Source: Methylotenera_A sp046594915 (lineage in GTDB: Bacteria > Pseudomonadota > Gammaproteobacteria > Burkholderiales > Methylophilaceae). From it: a stretch of 64,000 nucleotides of DNA. Below the pieces are notes generated by a model. It ran no database searches and was not told where the DNA came from. It was given only the letters and a program-made list of their open reading frames with translations. The translations under genes and the position numbers were made by a program. Positions 24,370-32,929 of this stretch are shown one piece after another (position 1 is the first letter of the stretch; every line of letters begins with the position of its first letter). The stretch lies in NCBI GenBank assembly GCA_046594915.1, contig JBKJRC010000013.1, positions 5,623-69,622 on the forward strand, read 5' to 3'.

Positions 24370-24801
24370 ATGAAAACATTACTACAAGTATTAAACGATA
24401 AAAAACATAAAGAAGTGATTAGCATCGCGCCAAATCGACCTGTTTTTGATGCACTGGTGATTCTGGCGGAATACAAAATTGGTGCGTTGGCTGTGATACA
24501 AGAAGGTAAATTGGTCGGCATTTTTTCCGAACGCGATTACGCGCGCGAAGTAGTGCTTAAAGGCCGCTCATCTAAAACCACGCAAATAAATGAAGTGATG
24601 ACCGCAAAAGTGATTGCCGGCAAACCAACTGATTTGGTTGAAGCCGCCATGAGCATGATGAGCGAGAAACGCATTCGGCATTTGCCTGTGGTCGATAACA
24701 ACAACCTGCTGGGTATGCTGTCATTGGGCGATTTAGTCAAAGAAACGATTGCATATCAGCAACGATTAATCAAAGAACTCGAAGAATATATCCGCGGTTA
24801 A
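24370..24801 (+). CDS. CBS-pair protein
   Basis: Stand-alone protein of 143 residues made of two CBS motifs: the first at about 12-62 (FDALVILAEYKIGALAVIQEG, then FSERDYAREVVLKG), the second at about 78-130 (MMSEKRIRHLPVVDNNNLLGM). CBS pairs bind adenosyl ligands such as AMP or ATP and often sense energy state. Homologues are widespread in proteobacteria, with no fixed pathway. Divergent from marR; no operon partner. Confidence 0.9.
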   Translation: MKTLLQVLNDKKHKEVISIAPNRPVFDALVILAEYKIGALAVIQEGKLVGIFSERDYAREVVLKGRSSKTTQINEVMTAKVIAGKPTDLVEAAMSMMSEKRIRHLPVVDNNNLLGMLSLGDLVKETIAYQQRLIKELEEYIRG

Positions 24802-24996
24802 TGTGCGCGTTAAGCGAGATAAATGAGGCCAAGCTCATGAAAATGCTTAAGCTGGGTTAATGGCAATTTGCAGAAGCCAAACCAAACAGCAAGCGCATAA
24901 TGCAGTCATACAAACAAGCAACGATTGCAGTAAAAAAGTTAACGGTTTGTTGTGATACTTAATTTTAATTTATTTTTTTTTAAAAGGATATTAATC

Positions 24997-25068
24997 ATGT
25001 GGACAACTCCAGCAGCGACTGAAATGCGTTTTGGCTTTGAAGTAACAATGTACGTAATGAATAAATAA
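24997..25068 (+). CDS. pqqA: PqqA, pyrroloquinoline quinone precursor peptide (orphan copy)
   Basis: Peptide of 23 residues, MWTTPAATEMRFGFEVTMYVMN followed by Lys. It carries the E-x3-Y motif (Glu15, Tyr19) whose side chains are cross-linked by PqqE to become PQQ, the cofactor of methanol and other quinoprotein dehydrogenases. The start has AAAAGGA nine bases upstream and the gene is followed by a strong terminator, so it is a single-gene unit. No pqqB, C, D or E gene is in the window; methylotrophs often have extra pqqA copies away from the biosynthesis operon. Confidence 0.92.
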   Translation: MWTTPAATEMRFGFEVTMYVMNK

Positions 25069-25084
25069 GCTTTATGCATTTATT

Positions 25085-25111
25085 AAAAAGGGAGCAAATG
25101 CTCCCTTTTTT
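25085..25111 (+). terminator. Rho-independent terminator after pqqA
   Basis: GGGAGC (25090-25095) pairs with GCTCCC (25100-25105) around AAAT, followed by six T, 17 bp past the pqqA stop. The flanking A run makes it usable from both strands. Confidence 0.9.
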
Positions 25112-25162
25112 GCTATCTAAATGGCTACTTAACCAAATATTTAGCTCAATTTTCCGCTGAAA

Positions 25163-25582
25163 TCAGTCACCGATAATTTTAACCAGCACGCGCTTTTTAC
25201 GTCTGCCATCAAATTCACCATAAAATATCTGTTCCCAAGGCCCAAAATCCAAACGGCCTTCAGTAATCGCCACCACCACTTCGCGACCCATAATCTGTCG
25301 CTTCATGTGTGCATCGGCATTATCTTCGCCAGTATCGTTGTGGCGATAAAAACTTAACGGCTCATGCGGCGCAAGACGCTCAAGCCATTGTGTATAATCG
25401 TGATGCAAACCGCGCTCATCATCATTAATAAACACGCTGGCGGTAATGTGCATCGCGTTTACCAACACCAAGCCTTCGCGTACACCACTTTCGCGCAAAC
25501 ACTCATTAATCTGCTCAGTAATACGAATAAACGCCACGCGGGTTGGCGGATTAAACCAGAGCTCTTTACGGTAACTTTTCAT
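25163..25582 (-). CDS. yjbQ: YjbQ family protein (UPF0047)
   Basis: Conserved protein of 139 residues with the UPF0047 signature: VNAMHITASVFINDDERG near 42-60, HNDTGEDNADAHMKRQIMG at about 80-98 and GRLDFGPWEQIFYGEFDGRR near the C-terminus. Members have low thiamine-phosphate synthase activity in vitro, but their physiological role is uncertain. Transcribed convergent to pqqA, monocistronic. Confidence 0.92.
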   Translation of the reverse strand: MKSYRKELWFNPPTRVAFIRITEQINECLRESGVREGLVLVNAMHITASVFINDDERGLHHDYTQWLERLAPHEPLSFYRHNDTGEDNADAHMKRQIMGREVVVAITEGRLDFGPWEQIFYGEFDGRRKKRVLVKIIGD

Positions 25583-25648
25583 GCTTTACTCCCAAAATGA
25601 ATACACAATTTTAGCACTGGAAGAGCATTAACAAATTGATTGGGCAAT

Positions 25649-25678
25649 AAAAAAGGCTTCGATTAAGAAGCCTTTTTT
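25649..25678. terminator. Bidirectional-type terminator between yjbQ and the SoxYZ-like gene
   Basis: AAAAAAGGCTTC at 25649-25660 pairs with GAAGCCTTTTTT at 25667-25678 around six bases. It lies 46 bp past the stop of the SoxYZ-like gene, which it probably terminates. Confidence 0.85.
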
Positions 25679-25724
25679 GCGCTATTTTTAGCGTTAACTT
25701 ATGTCTGAGAATTAACCAATATGC

Positions 25725-26525
25725 TTAACTTTTTACTTCGACCGCATATTTAAAGGTTTTACCTTCGTTGTCAGTGGCTAATACCTCTAATTTACCAGGT
25801 TCAGTTGGCACAAAATTAAATTTAAAATACGGATCTTCCGCCGTACCAACGCCCACATCCACTGTCATCACTGGTTTGCCATTGTATTTAAATTCAGTTT
25901 TATTAATATAAAATGGTGGCACAAAACCTTGCGAAACCAAATCGCGCTGTAAGCCAGTGCGCATCACGTGCTTAATATTAAATGTAGCTGGCGTGGCTGC
26001 ACCAATTTTTACTTCGTCTACCTTCATTTTGATTTTACCAGCCGCTGCACGCGTGGCTGCTTCGTCGTTTTCTACCGTGCCGCCACAGCCTCCTGCTGCG
26101 CGAATCTCGCGTGAGGCTAAATACAATTTGCCGTCTGCAGTTTCGCCCACCAAACGCACATAGGCATCTGTTTCAAAACGAATACGAGTCGATAATTGAA
26201 AATTACCCAATGCATCGGTTAAATGATAAGTCGCCGTCAATGGAATCGGGTTGGCATCTACAAACGCATACAATTTTGTAATTTTTACGCCATTGGCAGC
26301 GGCATTATCAATGCTGTAAGTCACTGGCACTTGCGCACCACTTTCAGCACGACGCGGCGCGTCAATTTTCATAAAAGTGACTTCTGTGATCGGGCGTTTT
26401 TCGAAAAACGCTTCCTTCATCACAGGCCACAATTTAGCGTCTGGCTCTGCAAGCGCGCTGAGATTAACACCCATTAAAAGACTAGCGGCGATTAACCCAT
26501 TGAATAAAAATTGTTTTGTTTTCAT
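25725..26525 (-). CDS. SoxYZ-like carrier, quinoprotein dehydrogenase-associated type
   Basis: Periplasmic fusion protein of 266 residues with a signal peptide ending NLSALA. The N-terminal SoxY-like domain (about 30-155) ends in the carrier motif AAGGCGG, with the Cys on which SoxY proteins bind substrate. A SoxZ-like domain follows (about 165-266; ATFNIKHVMRTGLQRD and YFKFNFVPTEPGKLEV). This matches the family described as quinoprotein dehydrogenase-associated SoxYZ-like carrier. No sox cluster is nearby; the orphan pqqA lies 650 bp away. A link to PQQ enzymes is known for the family by context only. Confidence 0.85.
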   Translation of the reverse strand: MKTKQFLFNGLIAASLLMGVNLSALAEPDAKLWPVMKEAFFEKRPITEVTFMKIDAPRRAESGAQVPVTYSIDNAAANGVKITKLYAFVDANPIPLTATYHLTDALGNFQLSTRIRFETDAYVRLVGETADGKLYLASREIRAAGGCGGTVENDEAATRAAAGKIKMKVDEVKIGAATPATFNIKHVMRTGLQRDLVSQGFVPPFYINKTEFKYNGKPVMTVDVGVGTAEDPYFKFNFVPTEPGKLEVLATDNEGKTFKYAVEVKS

Positions 26526-26688
26526 GACTTCTCCAAACTGACATCAAGTTTGCAACAAATAGCATTAACTATAACGTATTAATTGAAAATAGGACTACTC
26601 AAGGCTATTTTAGTTTTATTCGACTGCTTGTATGTGATGCGAGTTACACAACCAAAGTTAAGCAATAAAATTAGCCCAGAAAAATGGG

Positions 26689-27096
26689 TTAACTTTTGTG
26701 GCGAAATTCCTCAAAATTCAGCTCAATGCCATTACCAGCCGGGTCTTTAAAATTAATTTGCTTAACACCATTGATTAATGTGCGCGTGGTATAGGCAATA
26801 TTGTTTAAATTTAAATGCGATTCCATCGTGGGCATATCGGTGCAGGTAAACGAAATATGGTCATAAGTACCATTGACATGCAAATCTGGCGCGGCCTTAT
26901 CACTACCTTCGGCCTTTTTATATTCTGCCAAATGGATGACATCGTTGTCATTAATGTACAACCAGAAACCATAACTGGTGGTTGCCCTGCGCGGGCCGAC
27001 TTTTAAGCCGACAATATCGCAATAAAAATCGCGTAATACATGCATCAAATCGCGGTTCGCGCGTAGGTTGATATGGTTGATTTCGGTGACTGGCAC
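26689..27096 (-). CDS. VOC (glyoxalase/bleomycin resistance) superfamily protein
   Basis: Single-unit vicinal-oxygen-chelate protein of 135 residues. INHINLRANRDLMHVLRDFY at the start supplies the first metal-ligand His. TYDHISFTCTDMPTMESHL and INFKDPAGNGIELNFEEF hold the second His and the C-terminal Glu. Substrate unknown. The next upstream gene ends 1 bp before its start, so the two may be co-transcribed by chance of insertion. Confidence 0.87.
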   Translation of the reverse strand: MPVTEINHINLRANRDLMHVLRDFYCDIVGLKVGPRRATTSYGFWLYINDNDVIHLAEYKKAEGSDKAAPDLHVNGTYDHISFTCTDMPTMESHLNLNNIAYTTRTLINGVKQINFKDPAGNGIELNFEEFRHKS

Positions 27097-27097
27097 T

Positions 27098-27685
27098 TTA
27101 AAATGACCTAACTAATTTTGAAGCTTCTCTTGTAAATTTATACAATTTGCTTCCCTTAGAAGCTAATTCTAGCCTTAAAAGACCCAGCTCAACTAGCCTA
27201 TAAAAATCGTCTTCTATGAACCTAACGTCGCTGTATTCAAGCGTTCCACCACTACCATCCATAAATATATATGCAGTCTCTTGGCCCATAAAATGTTGTT
27301 CTAAAGCTGTGCTTGCTTTTGCAGATTCAAACTGTCTAAGTATGTTAATAGATTGATCAGACAATATATTGTAGGGTGCTAACGCCTGCACTAAAGGATT
27401 AAACAAGGTATCAGCAGATAAAATACTACTTAATTTATTATCAATATTTTTTAATTTTTCAAAAACAATGGATGATTGTAAATTTAGAATAGCTTTAATA
27501 CTTGTGACAGTAGCCTGATTTTGCTGAAGTAAACTCTTCAGTTCATCATGCCTATTTTCCGATAGCCATTCTAAAAACCTTTGATGATCATCAATAGAAA
27601 CTTCTCTGTGCTTGTCTCTAAAGTCGGAAATCAGACTAACAATTGTTGAAAAAGTTGTTGCGACTGTTAATGGATCTATTGCCAA
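27098..27685 (-). CDS. Unknown AT-rich gene between aspS and VOC gene
   Basis: Protein of 195 residues starting at TTG 27685, with AGGAG eight bases upstream. The first 95 residues are almost all helix (FLEWLSENRHDELKSLLQQ, VFEKLKNIDNKLSSILS) and may form a coiled coil. The C-terminal part, about 100-195, looks like a small alpha+beta domain ending in a winged-helix-like VELGLLRLELASKGSKLYKF. I do not recognise the family. It is more AT-rich than aspS and the VOC gene, so it is probably acquired. The 112-bp gap toward aspS contains small palindromes, including CTGCAT with ATGCAG. Confidence 0.65.
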   Translation of the reverse strand: MAIDPLTVATTFSTIVSLISDFRDKHREVSIDDHQRFLEWLSENRHDELKSLLQQNQATVTSIKAILNLQSSIVFEKLKNIDNKLSSILSADTLFNPLVQALAPYNILSDQSINILRQFESAKASTALEQHFMGQETAYIFMDGSGGTLEYSDVRFIEDDFYRLVELGLLRLELASKGSKLYKFTREASKLVRSF

Positions 27686-27797
27686 TTATCAAACTCCTAA
27701 AATGCAATTCATGATGCGAGAACTAGGCACATTCGCGTAGACAGTACGATTAGTACGGCAAGCGGATGTAACGACGTTATCGCGAAGTGACTGCATT

Positions 27798-29588
27798 TTA
27801 TGCAGCTGGATTTTGTGAGCGAACGCGTATATGCAACTCACGCAATTGCTTCTCATCCACTTCGTTCGGCGCATTCGTCATCAAGCATTGCGCACGTTGC
27901 GTTTTTGGGAAGGCGATTACGTCACGAATGGATTCTGCGCCAGCCATTAATGTCACCAAGCGGTCTAAACCGAATGCCAGACCGCCATGCGGAGGTGCGC
28001 CGTATTGCAAGGCATCTAGCAAGAAGCCGAATTTCTCTTGTGCTTCTTCTTTACTGATTTTTAGTGCATCGAATACTTTTGATTGCACGTCTTGTTTGTG
28101 GATACGCACTGAACCGCCGCCGACTTCCCAGCCGTTTAGCACCATGTCGTACGCTTTTGAAAGCGCCGCACCTGGGTTAGAAGTTAACAAGTCTTCGTGA
28201 CCATCTTTTGGTGCGGTAAACGGATGATGCAAAGCCGCCCAGCGGTCGTTTTCTTCATCATGTTCAAACATGGGGAAATCCACTACCCACAATGGCGCCC
28301 AAGCGCGGCCATCCACATGACCTTTATCGTGACCGACTTTTAAACGTAATGCGCCTAACGCCTCGTTTACTACTTTGGTTTTATCGGCGCCAAAAAACAC
28401 GATATCGCCATTTTGTGCGCCTGTGCGGTCAATAATCGCTTGTAATGCAGTGGCATGAATATTTTTAACAATTGGGCTTTGCAGGCCTTCTTCATTCAAT
28501 TGAGTGATATCGTTAATTTTGATATACGCCAAACCTTTGGCGCCGTAGATTTTAACAAACTCAGTGTAAGCATCAATCTCACTGCGGGCAATTGCCGCGC
28601 CATTTGGCACGCGCAAAGCAGCTACACGACCACCCGCCATATTGGCAGCACCTGCGAACACTTTAAAATCGACATCGCGCATCACGTCCGTTAGTTCGGT
28701 GATTTCTAAAGTTACGCGCATGTCAGGTTTGTCTGAACCATACTTGTTCATGGCATCAGCAAAACTCATGCGCGGAAAAGCGGCTGGCAAATCCACATTT
28801 TGAACGGATTTCAACATTTGTCGAATCATCTCTTCGACAATGTCCATAATCTCGTTTTCAGACATGAACGAGGTTTCAATATCCACTTGCGTGAATTCTG
28901 GCTGACGGTCTGCACGTAAATCTTCATCGCGAAAGCATTTAGTGATTTGAAAGTAACGATCGAAACCCGACACCATTAATAATTGTTTAAACAATTGCGG
29001 TGATTGCGGCAATGCAAAAAACTGGCCTGCATGCACACGGCTTGGCACCAAGTAATCGCGCGCACCTTCTGGGGTTGACCGCGTTAGCATGGGTGTTTCC
29101 ACTTCAATAAAACCGTTTACGTCTAAATAATCACGCAAGGTTTTAGCCACGCGATAGCGCAACATCATGTTTTTTTGCATCGCTGGGCGACGCAAATCGA
29201 TGTAACGGTGTTCAAGTCTCACCGTTTCGGTCAAGTTTTCGTCATCTAACATGAATGGTGGTGTGAGTGATGCGTTTAAAATCTCGATTTCTGTCGCAAT
29301 CATTTCTACTTCGCCAGTGGATAAGTTAGCGTTTACTGCGCCTTCTGGGCGCGCTCGCACAACACACACAATTCTTAATACATATTCACTGCGTACACTT
29401 TCGGCAATGGAAAATGCCGCTTGCGTGTCAGGGTTAATCACGATTTGCGCCATGCCTTCACGGTCGCGCAAATCAATAAAAATGACGCCGCCATGATCGC
29501 GGCGGCGATGCGCCCAGCCGCATAAACTAACAGTTTGGCCAATGTGGCTGCGGTTTAAATGGCCGCAATAATGTGTACGCATAATCAT
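27798..29588 (-). CDS. aspS: Aspartyl-tRNA synthetase
   Basis: Class II aminoacyl-tRNA synthetase of bacterial type, 596 residues. It has the N-terminal OB-fold anticodon-binding domain (MRTHYCGHLNRSHIGQTV), motif 2 (ITKCFRDEDLRADRQPEFTQ), the GAD insertion typical of bacterial AspRS, and motif 3 (GLAFGLDRLVTLMAG). Two in-frame ATGs (29588 and 29582) are possible; homologues favour MRTHYC at 29582. It forms the conserved group fmdB-DUF502-aspS with the two genes upstream. Whether it also charges tRNA-Asn cannot be judged here. Confidence 0.98.
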   Translation of the reverse strand: MIMRTHYCGHLNRSHIGQTVSLCGWAHRRRDHGGVIFIDLRDREGMAQIVINPDTQAAFSIAESVRSEYVLRIVCVVRARPEGAVNANLSTGEVEMIATEIEILNASLTPPFMLDDENLTETVRLEHRYIDLRRPAMQKNMMLRYRVAKTLRDYLDVNGFIEVETPMLTRSTPEGARDYLVPSRVHAGQFFALPQSPQLFKQLLMVSGFDRYFQITKCFRDEDLRADRQPEFTQVDIETSFMSENEIMDIVEEMIRQMLKSVQNVDLPAAFPRMSFADAMNKYGSDKPDMRVTLEITELTDVMRDVDFKVFAGAANMAGGRVAALRVPNGAAIARSEIDAYTEFVKIYGAKGLAYIKINDITQLNEEGLQSPIVKNIHATALQAIIDRTGAQNGDIVFFGADKTKVVNEALGALRLKVGHDKGHVDGRAWAPLWVVDFPMFEHDEENDRWAALHHPFTAPKDGHEDLLTSNPGAALSKAYDMVLNGWEVGGGSVRIHKQDVQSKVFDALKISKEEAQEKFGFLLDALQYGAPPHGGLAFGLDRLVTLMAGAESIRDVIAFPKTQRAQCLMTNAPNEVDEKQLRELHIRVRSQNPAA

Positions 29589-29632
29589 AAAAATAAATTT
29601 CGTTAAAAAATAGTGTTAAGTCGGTTAGTTAA

Positions 29633-30247
29633 TTAAAGCGGTAATTCACGTGTTTTGCGGTCTTTTGGCGTTAAAGTGCCCATGCTGATAATGTACTTCA
29701 ACGCCTCGTCCACACTCATATCCAATTCAATCACATCGGCTCTTGGTAACATCAGAAAAAAACCAGAAGTGGGATTTGGCGTAGTCGGCACGTAAACGCT
29801 GACGTAATCGCCAACTAAATGATTACTTACATCGCCACCCGGAATTCCGGTTAAAAATGCAATGGTCCAACTGCCTTGGCGCGGATATTGAATCAATAGC
29901 GCTTTGCGAAACGCATGACCAGAACCTGAAAAAAGCGTATCTGAAACTTGTTTAACGCTGGAATAGATGGATTTTACAAATGGCACGCGCGAAAGAAATT
30001 TCTCCCACCACGCAATCAATTGCTGCCCAAAAATGTTAGTGGCAATCAAGCCTGTGACAAAAATAATCAACAAAGTCAGTATCGCACCTAAGCCCGGCAC
30101 ATTAAAACCAAATACATTTTTAGGCTGCCAAGCGCCTGGCAATAGTAGCAGGCTTTGATCCATGGTGTGTATCAGCGTACTCACCACCCAAAGGGTAATG
30201 AACAGCGGCACTAACACCAGTAAACCAGTAATAAAATATTTTTTCAT
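29633..30247 (-). CDS. DUF502 membrane protein
   Basis: Conserved inner-membrane protein of 204 residues with two membrane helices (about 4-26, FITGLLVLVPLFITLWVV; about 48-70, GLGAILTLLIIFVTGLIA). The family core follows: VPFVKSIYSSVKQVSDT and the C-terminal TPNPTSGFFLMLPRADV. No biochemical function is established. Located between fmdB and aspS as in many betaproteobacteria, 16 and 44 bp away, so probably co-transcribed. Confidence 0.92.
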   Translation of the reverse strand: MKKYFITGLLVLVPLFITLWVVSTLIHTMDQSLLLLPGAWQPKNVFGFNVPGLGAILTLLIIFVTGLIATNIFGQQLIAWWEKFLSRVPFVKSIYSSVKQVSDTLFSGSGHAFRKALLIQYPRQGSWTIAFLTGIPGGDVSNHLVGDYVSVYVPTTPNPTSGFFLMLPRADVIELDMSVDEALKYIISMGTLTPKDRKTRELPL

Positions 30248-30263
30248 CGTATTAAAGGGTTAA

Positions 30264-30572
30264 CTAGTGGCAAGCACAACCCGTTTTGCAAGCGGCAGGC
30301 GCATCTGCTTTGGCTAGTTCACTTTTGGTTTCATTTGAGGTTTCGTTAGCGGTTTCTTTTGCCGATTCTTTTGAGGGTTTATGCGCTGGTTTATCTTTAA
30401 AATCTGTGGCGTACCAGCCGCTACCGCTTAACTGAAAACTGGGTGCAGAAAGCATTTTGCTGAACGTTTCTTGATGGCAACTTGGGCATGAGGTGGTGCT
30501 TGCGTCGCTGATTTTGCGCAGCAACTCTAGCTTATGGCCGCAATTTGAACATTGGAAATCATAGATTGGCAT
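30264..30572 (-). CDS. FmdB family zinc-ribbon protein
   Basis: Small protein of 102 residues with an N-terminal zinc ribbon: MPIYDFQCSNCGHKLELL and SCPSCHQETFSKMLSAP give two CxxC pairs. The conserved SGSGWYATDFKD follows at about 50-60, then a Lys/Glu/Thr-rich tail ending in ACKTGCACH. The tail repeats (KETANETSNETKSE) are low complexity, and the terminal Cys/His cluster may bind another metal. First gene of the fmdB-DUF502-aspS unit. Confidence 0.93.
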   Translation of the reverse strand: MPIYDFQCSNCGHKLELLRKISDASTTSCPSCHQETFSKMLSAPSFQLSGSGWYATDFKDKPAHKPSKESAKETANETSNETKSELAKADAPAACKTGCACH

Positions 30573-30714
30573 GATTTTAGCTTATGAAATTACAAATATT
30601 GTAAAAGCGAAATTATAACTGATGTTGACTAAATGTTTCACTGCAAGTGTTTAGTTGCAAATGTTTAATGGTGACCTTAATAACGTGGCATGACTGATGG
30701 CAAAGGAGTCTCAA

Positions 30715-32322
30715 TTGTTTACTTTAAAAAAAATAAAAACCATTGTCTTGCTGGCTTACCTTTTTGTTTCTCCTTTTGCCTTAGCAGAATCAGTGGGCAA
30801 GGTGACATTCAAATCGGGCAATCCAACTATTATCCATGCCGATAAAACCACGTTAGCCGCCGAAAAAAATACTGCTTTAAACGCTGGCGATACCATTGAA
30901 ACAGGTGAAGGTCGTTTACAGCTGTCGTTAATTGATGGCGGAAAAGTATCTTTACAACCCAACACTGTTTACAAAATCAATAAATATGCCTTTTCGGGCA
31001 AAGAAGATGGCAGCGAATTTGCGTTTACCGAGCTGATTAAAGGCGGCTTACGCACAGTAAGTGGTTTAATTGGCCATAAAAATCGTGATCGTTATCAATT
31101 AAAAACGGCTGTCGCCACCATTGGTATTCGCGGTACGGAATTTACGGTTAACTTTAATGGCCAGCAATTATTAATGACCACTAACCACGGTAGCGTAGAT
31201 GTGTGTAACCAAGCCGGTTGCTTAAACGCGCCGACGGGGCAGACGATTGTTGTTGCAGGCGTGGGTGCCGAACCAAAACCCAGCAGCATACCTGCTCAAG
31301 CTGCCGTTTCACCGATTACGCCTTTAAGCGTTGTTGCAAGCGCAGAAAATGCGCAAACCACTTCCAATAAAGCTGTTTATACCAGCAGTGACGCTTTAAC
31401 CAATGATGGCACAGCAACCAACGGCAACGCTATAACCGATGCAATTTTACCCGCTGTCATTGCTCAAACCATAGCAAGCGGAAATAGTGGTAACGGTAAT
31501 AACGGTAATAACGGTAATAACGGTAATAATGGAAATAATGGAAATGGAAATGGAAATGGAAATGGAAATGGAAATGGCAATGGCAATGGCAATGGCAATA
31601 TTTATGATGCGCTGTTTATTTCAACATTAGCAAGCGATGGCTCACATAATAATGGCACGCTAAGCGGCGGCATTACCAAAGACTCTAACAATACAATCAC
31701 AGCCATGACTGATACGAATTCGCAAACCAGTTATAGCTTTGATAACGCGCTTGGTGATGTATATAAAGACGCGTATGTCACATTGGGGCTTACTTCTGCC
31801 ACTTCGACCAACAGCCTTAACGTTTCAGAAACTCTAGTCAATTTTCAAAGTATCGTCGGCCAATTTTCCAGCTCTAGCAACCTATTAAACTTGGCCAGCA
31901 TCGCGACACCTGTTACTTACAATATTTTAGGCTCAACTGGCGCCAGCGCTATTTCAAGTAATAATGGTGTGATTTCAGCCACTACTGGCAGCGCCAATGC
32001 TGTTACAGGCAGCTTGGTCGTCAATTTCAACAGCTTGGTTTACGGCTATAACTTAAACGATATTACCGTTAGCGGCAATACGTTCTCAATAGTGGGCGTT
32101 GGTTTGCCGCTAGCATCGGGCAACAACACGTTTGCAGCAACAGGCCTTGTCACTTCCAGCAACTTATTCGCCTGTTTACCTTTATGTGGCGGCCATTTAA
32201 ACAGTGGCAATGTGGTGCAAGGCGCTTTCTTAGGGTCAAACGCGGAAAGAGCAGGCTTGCAATACAGCTTCACCACTTCTAATATCGGCGATGTGATGGG
32301 CAGCGTAATTTTAGGCAAATAA
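30715..32322 (+). CDS. Secreted FecR-domain protein with Gly/Asn repeat linker
   Basis: Predicted exported protein of about 535 residues. I prefer the TTG at 30715 because AAGGAG lies six bases upstream and a clean signal peptide (IVLLAYLFVSPFALA) then starts at once; an ATG at 30697 would place that ribosome site inside the coding region. A FecR domain covers about 35-180 (GEGRLQLSLIDGGKVSLQP, TAVATIGIRGTEFTVNF). A linker of Gly-Asn repeats at about 260-295 follows, then about 240 residues rich in Ser/Thr/Asn/Ala that look like a beta-rich surface domain. Function unknown; FecR domains of this type occur in adhesin-like proteins. It is not an anti-sigma factor, as it lacks a membrane-spanning N-terminal regulator region. 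Confidence 0.82.
   Translation: MFTLKKIKTIVLLAYLFVSPFALAESVGKVTFKSGNPTIIHADKTTLAAEKNTALNAGDTIETGEGRLQLSLIDGGKVSLQPNTVYKINKYAFSGKEDGSEFAFTELIKGGLRTVSGLIGHKNRDRYQLKTAVATIGIRGTEFTVNFNGQQLLMTTNHGSVDVCNQAGCLNAPTGQTIVVAGVGAEPKPSSIPAQAAVSPITPLSVVASAENAQTTSNKAVYTSSDALTNDGTATNGNAITDAILPAVIAQTIASGNSGNGNNGNNGNNGNNGNNGNGNGNGNGNGNGNGNGNGNIYDALFISTLASDGSHNNGTLSGGITKDSNNTITAMTDTNSQTSYSFDNALGDVYKDAYVTLGLTSATSTNSLNVSETLVNFQSIVGQFSSSSNLLNLASIATPVTYNILGSTGASAISSNNGVISATTGSANAVTGSLVVNFNSLVYGYNLNDITVSGNTFSIVGVGLPLASGNNTFAATGLVTSSNLFACLPLCGGHLNSGNVVQGAFLGSNAERAGLQYSFTTSNIGDVMGSVILGK
31489..31599. repeat. Short tandem repeats in the FecR-domain gene
   Basis: Nine-base GGTAATAAY units (four, from 31495) are followed by six GGAAAT (31540-31575) and four GGCAAT (31576-31599) hexamers. 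All units are multiples of three and encode Gly/Asn, so length changes would not shift the frame. Confidence 0.9.
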
Positions 32323-32338
32323 AATGGGTTAAGTCATT

Positions 32339-32366
32339 AAAAAAGCCTGCATTTGCAGGCTTTTTT
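32339..32366. terminator. Bidirectional terminator between FecR gene and ssb
   Basis: AAGCCTGCA (32343-32351) pairs with TGCAGGCTT (32354-32362), flanked by A and T runs on both sides. It serves the convergent FecR-domain gene and ssb. Confidence 0.9.
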
Positions 32367-32425
32367 AATGCGTATATTTCAAGACATTTATCTTAACTAT
32401 TAACTCAGAATAGTTAACGCTTAAA

Positions 32426-32929
32426 TCAAAACGGAATGTCGTCTTCAAAATCATCAAAATTGCCTGCAGCTTTAGCGGGCGCTTGCTGGCCAGCTGGTTT
32501 TTGCGGGGTGCTTTGCTGTCTTGGTTGCGATTGATTAAAGTCGTCCGCTGGCTGGCCTTGATCCATGCCGCCATCGTAGCTGGCGTTTGAACTAGCGCCA
32601 TCTTTGCCGCCTAACATTTGCATGCTATCGGCAATAATCTCGGTGCTGTAACGGGTGACGCCATCTTTTTCCCATTTGCGTGTTTGCAAACGGCCTTCTA
32701 CATACACAGGGCGGCCTTTTTTAAGATATTCGCCTGCAATCTCAGCTAATTTGCGATACATCACAATATTGTGCCATTCGGTTTTTTCTTGCTTAACGCC
32801 GGATTTATCTTTCCAGTTTTCAGTCGTGGCGATACTGAAATTCGCCACCGCTTCGCCGTTTGGCATGTAACGCACTTCTGGATCGCGCCCTAAATTACCC
32901 ACTAAAATCACTTTGTTGACTGATGCCAT
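32426..32929 (-). CDS. ssb: Single-stranded DNA-binding protein
   Basis: Tetrameric SSB, 167 residues. The OB fold covers residues 1-110 (MASVNKVILVGNLGRDPEVR, GRPVYVEGRLQTRKWEKDG). A Gln/Gly/Pro/Ala-rich linker follows, and the conserved acidic tip FDDFEDDIPF recruits partner proteins. Start and the stop of the upstream MFS gene overlap by 1 bp, so they are probably translationally coupled. Divergent uvrA lies beyond the MFS gene. Confidence 0.97.
   Translation of the reverse strand: MASVNKVILVGNLGRDPEVRYMPNGEAVANFSIATTENWKDKSGVKQEKTEWHNIVMYRKLAEIAGEYLKKGRPVYVEGRLQTRKWEKDGVTRYSTEIIADSMQMLGGKDGASSNASYDGGMDQGQPADDFNQSQPRQQSTPQKPAGQQAPAKAAGNFDDFEDDIPF

Noticed and set aside
24925..24959. Possible promoter directly upstream of pqqA
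   Set aside because: A GATACT-like -10 is present, but the nearest -35 (TTGCAG) is 23 bp away, too far to support.
27787..28200. Plus-strand ORF antisense to aspS
   Set aside because: Cys/Ser-rich shadow of a highly conserved synthetase gene.
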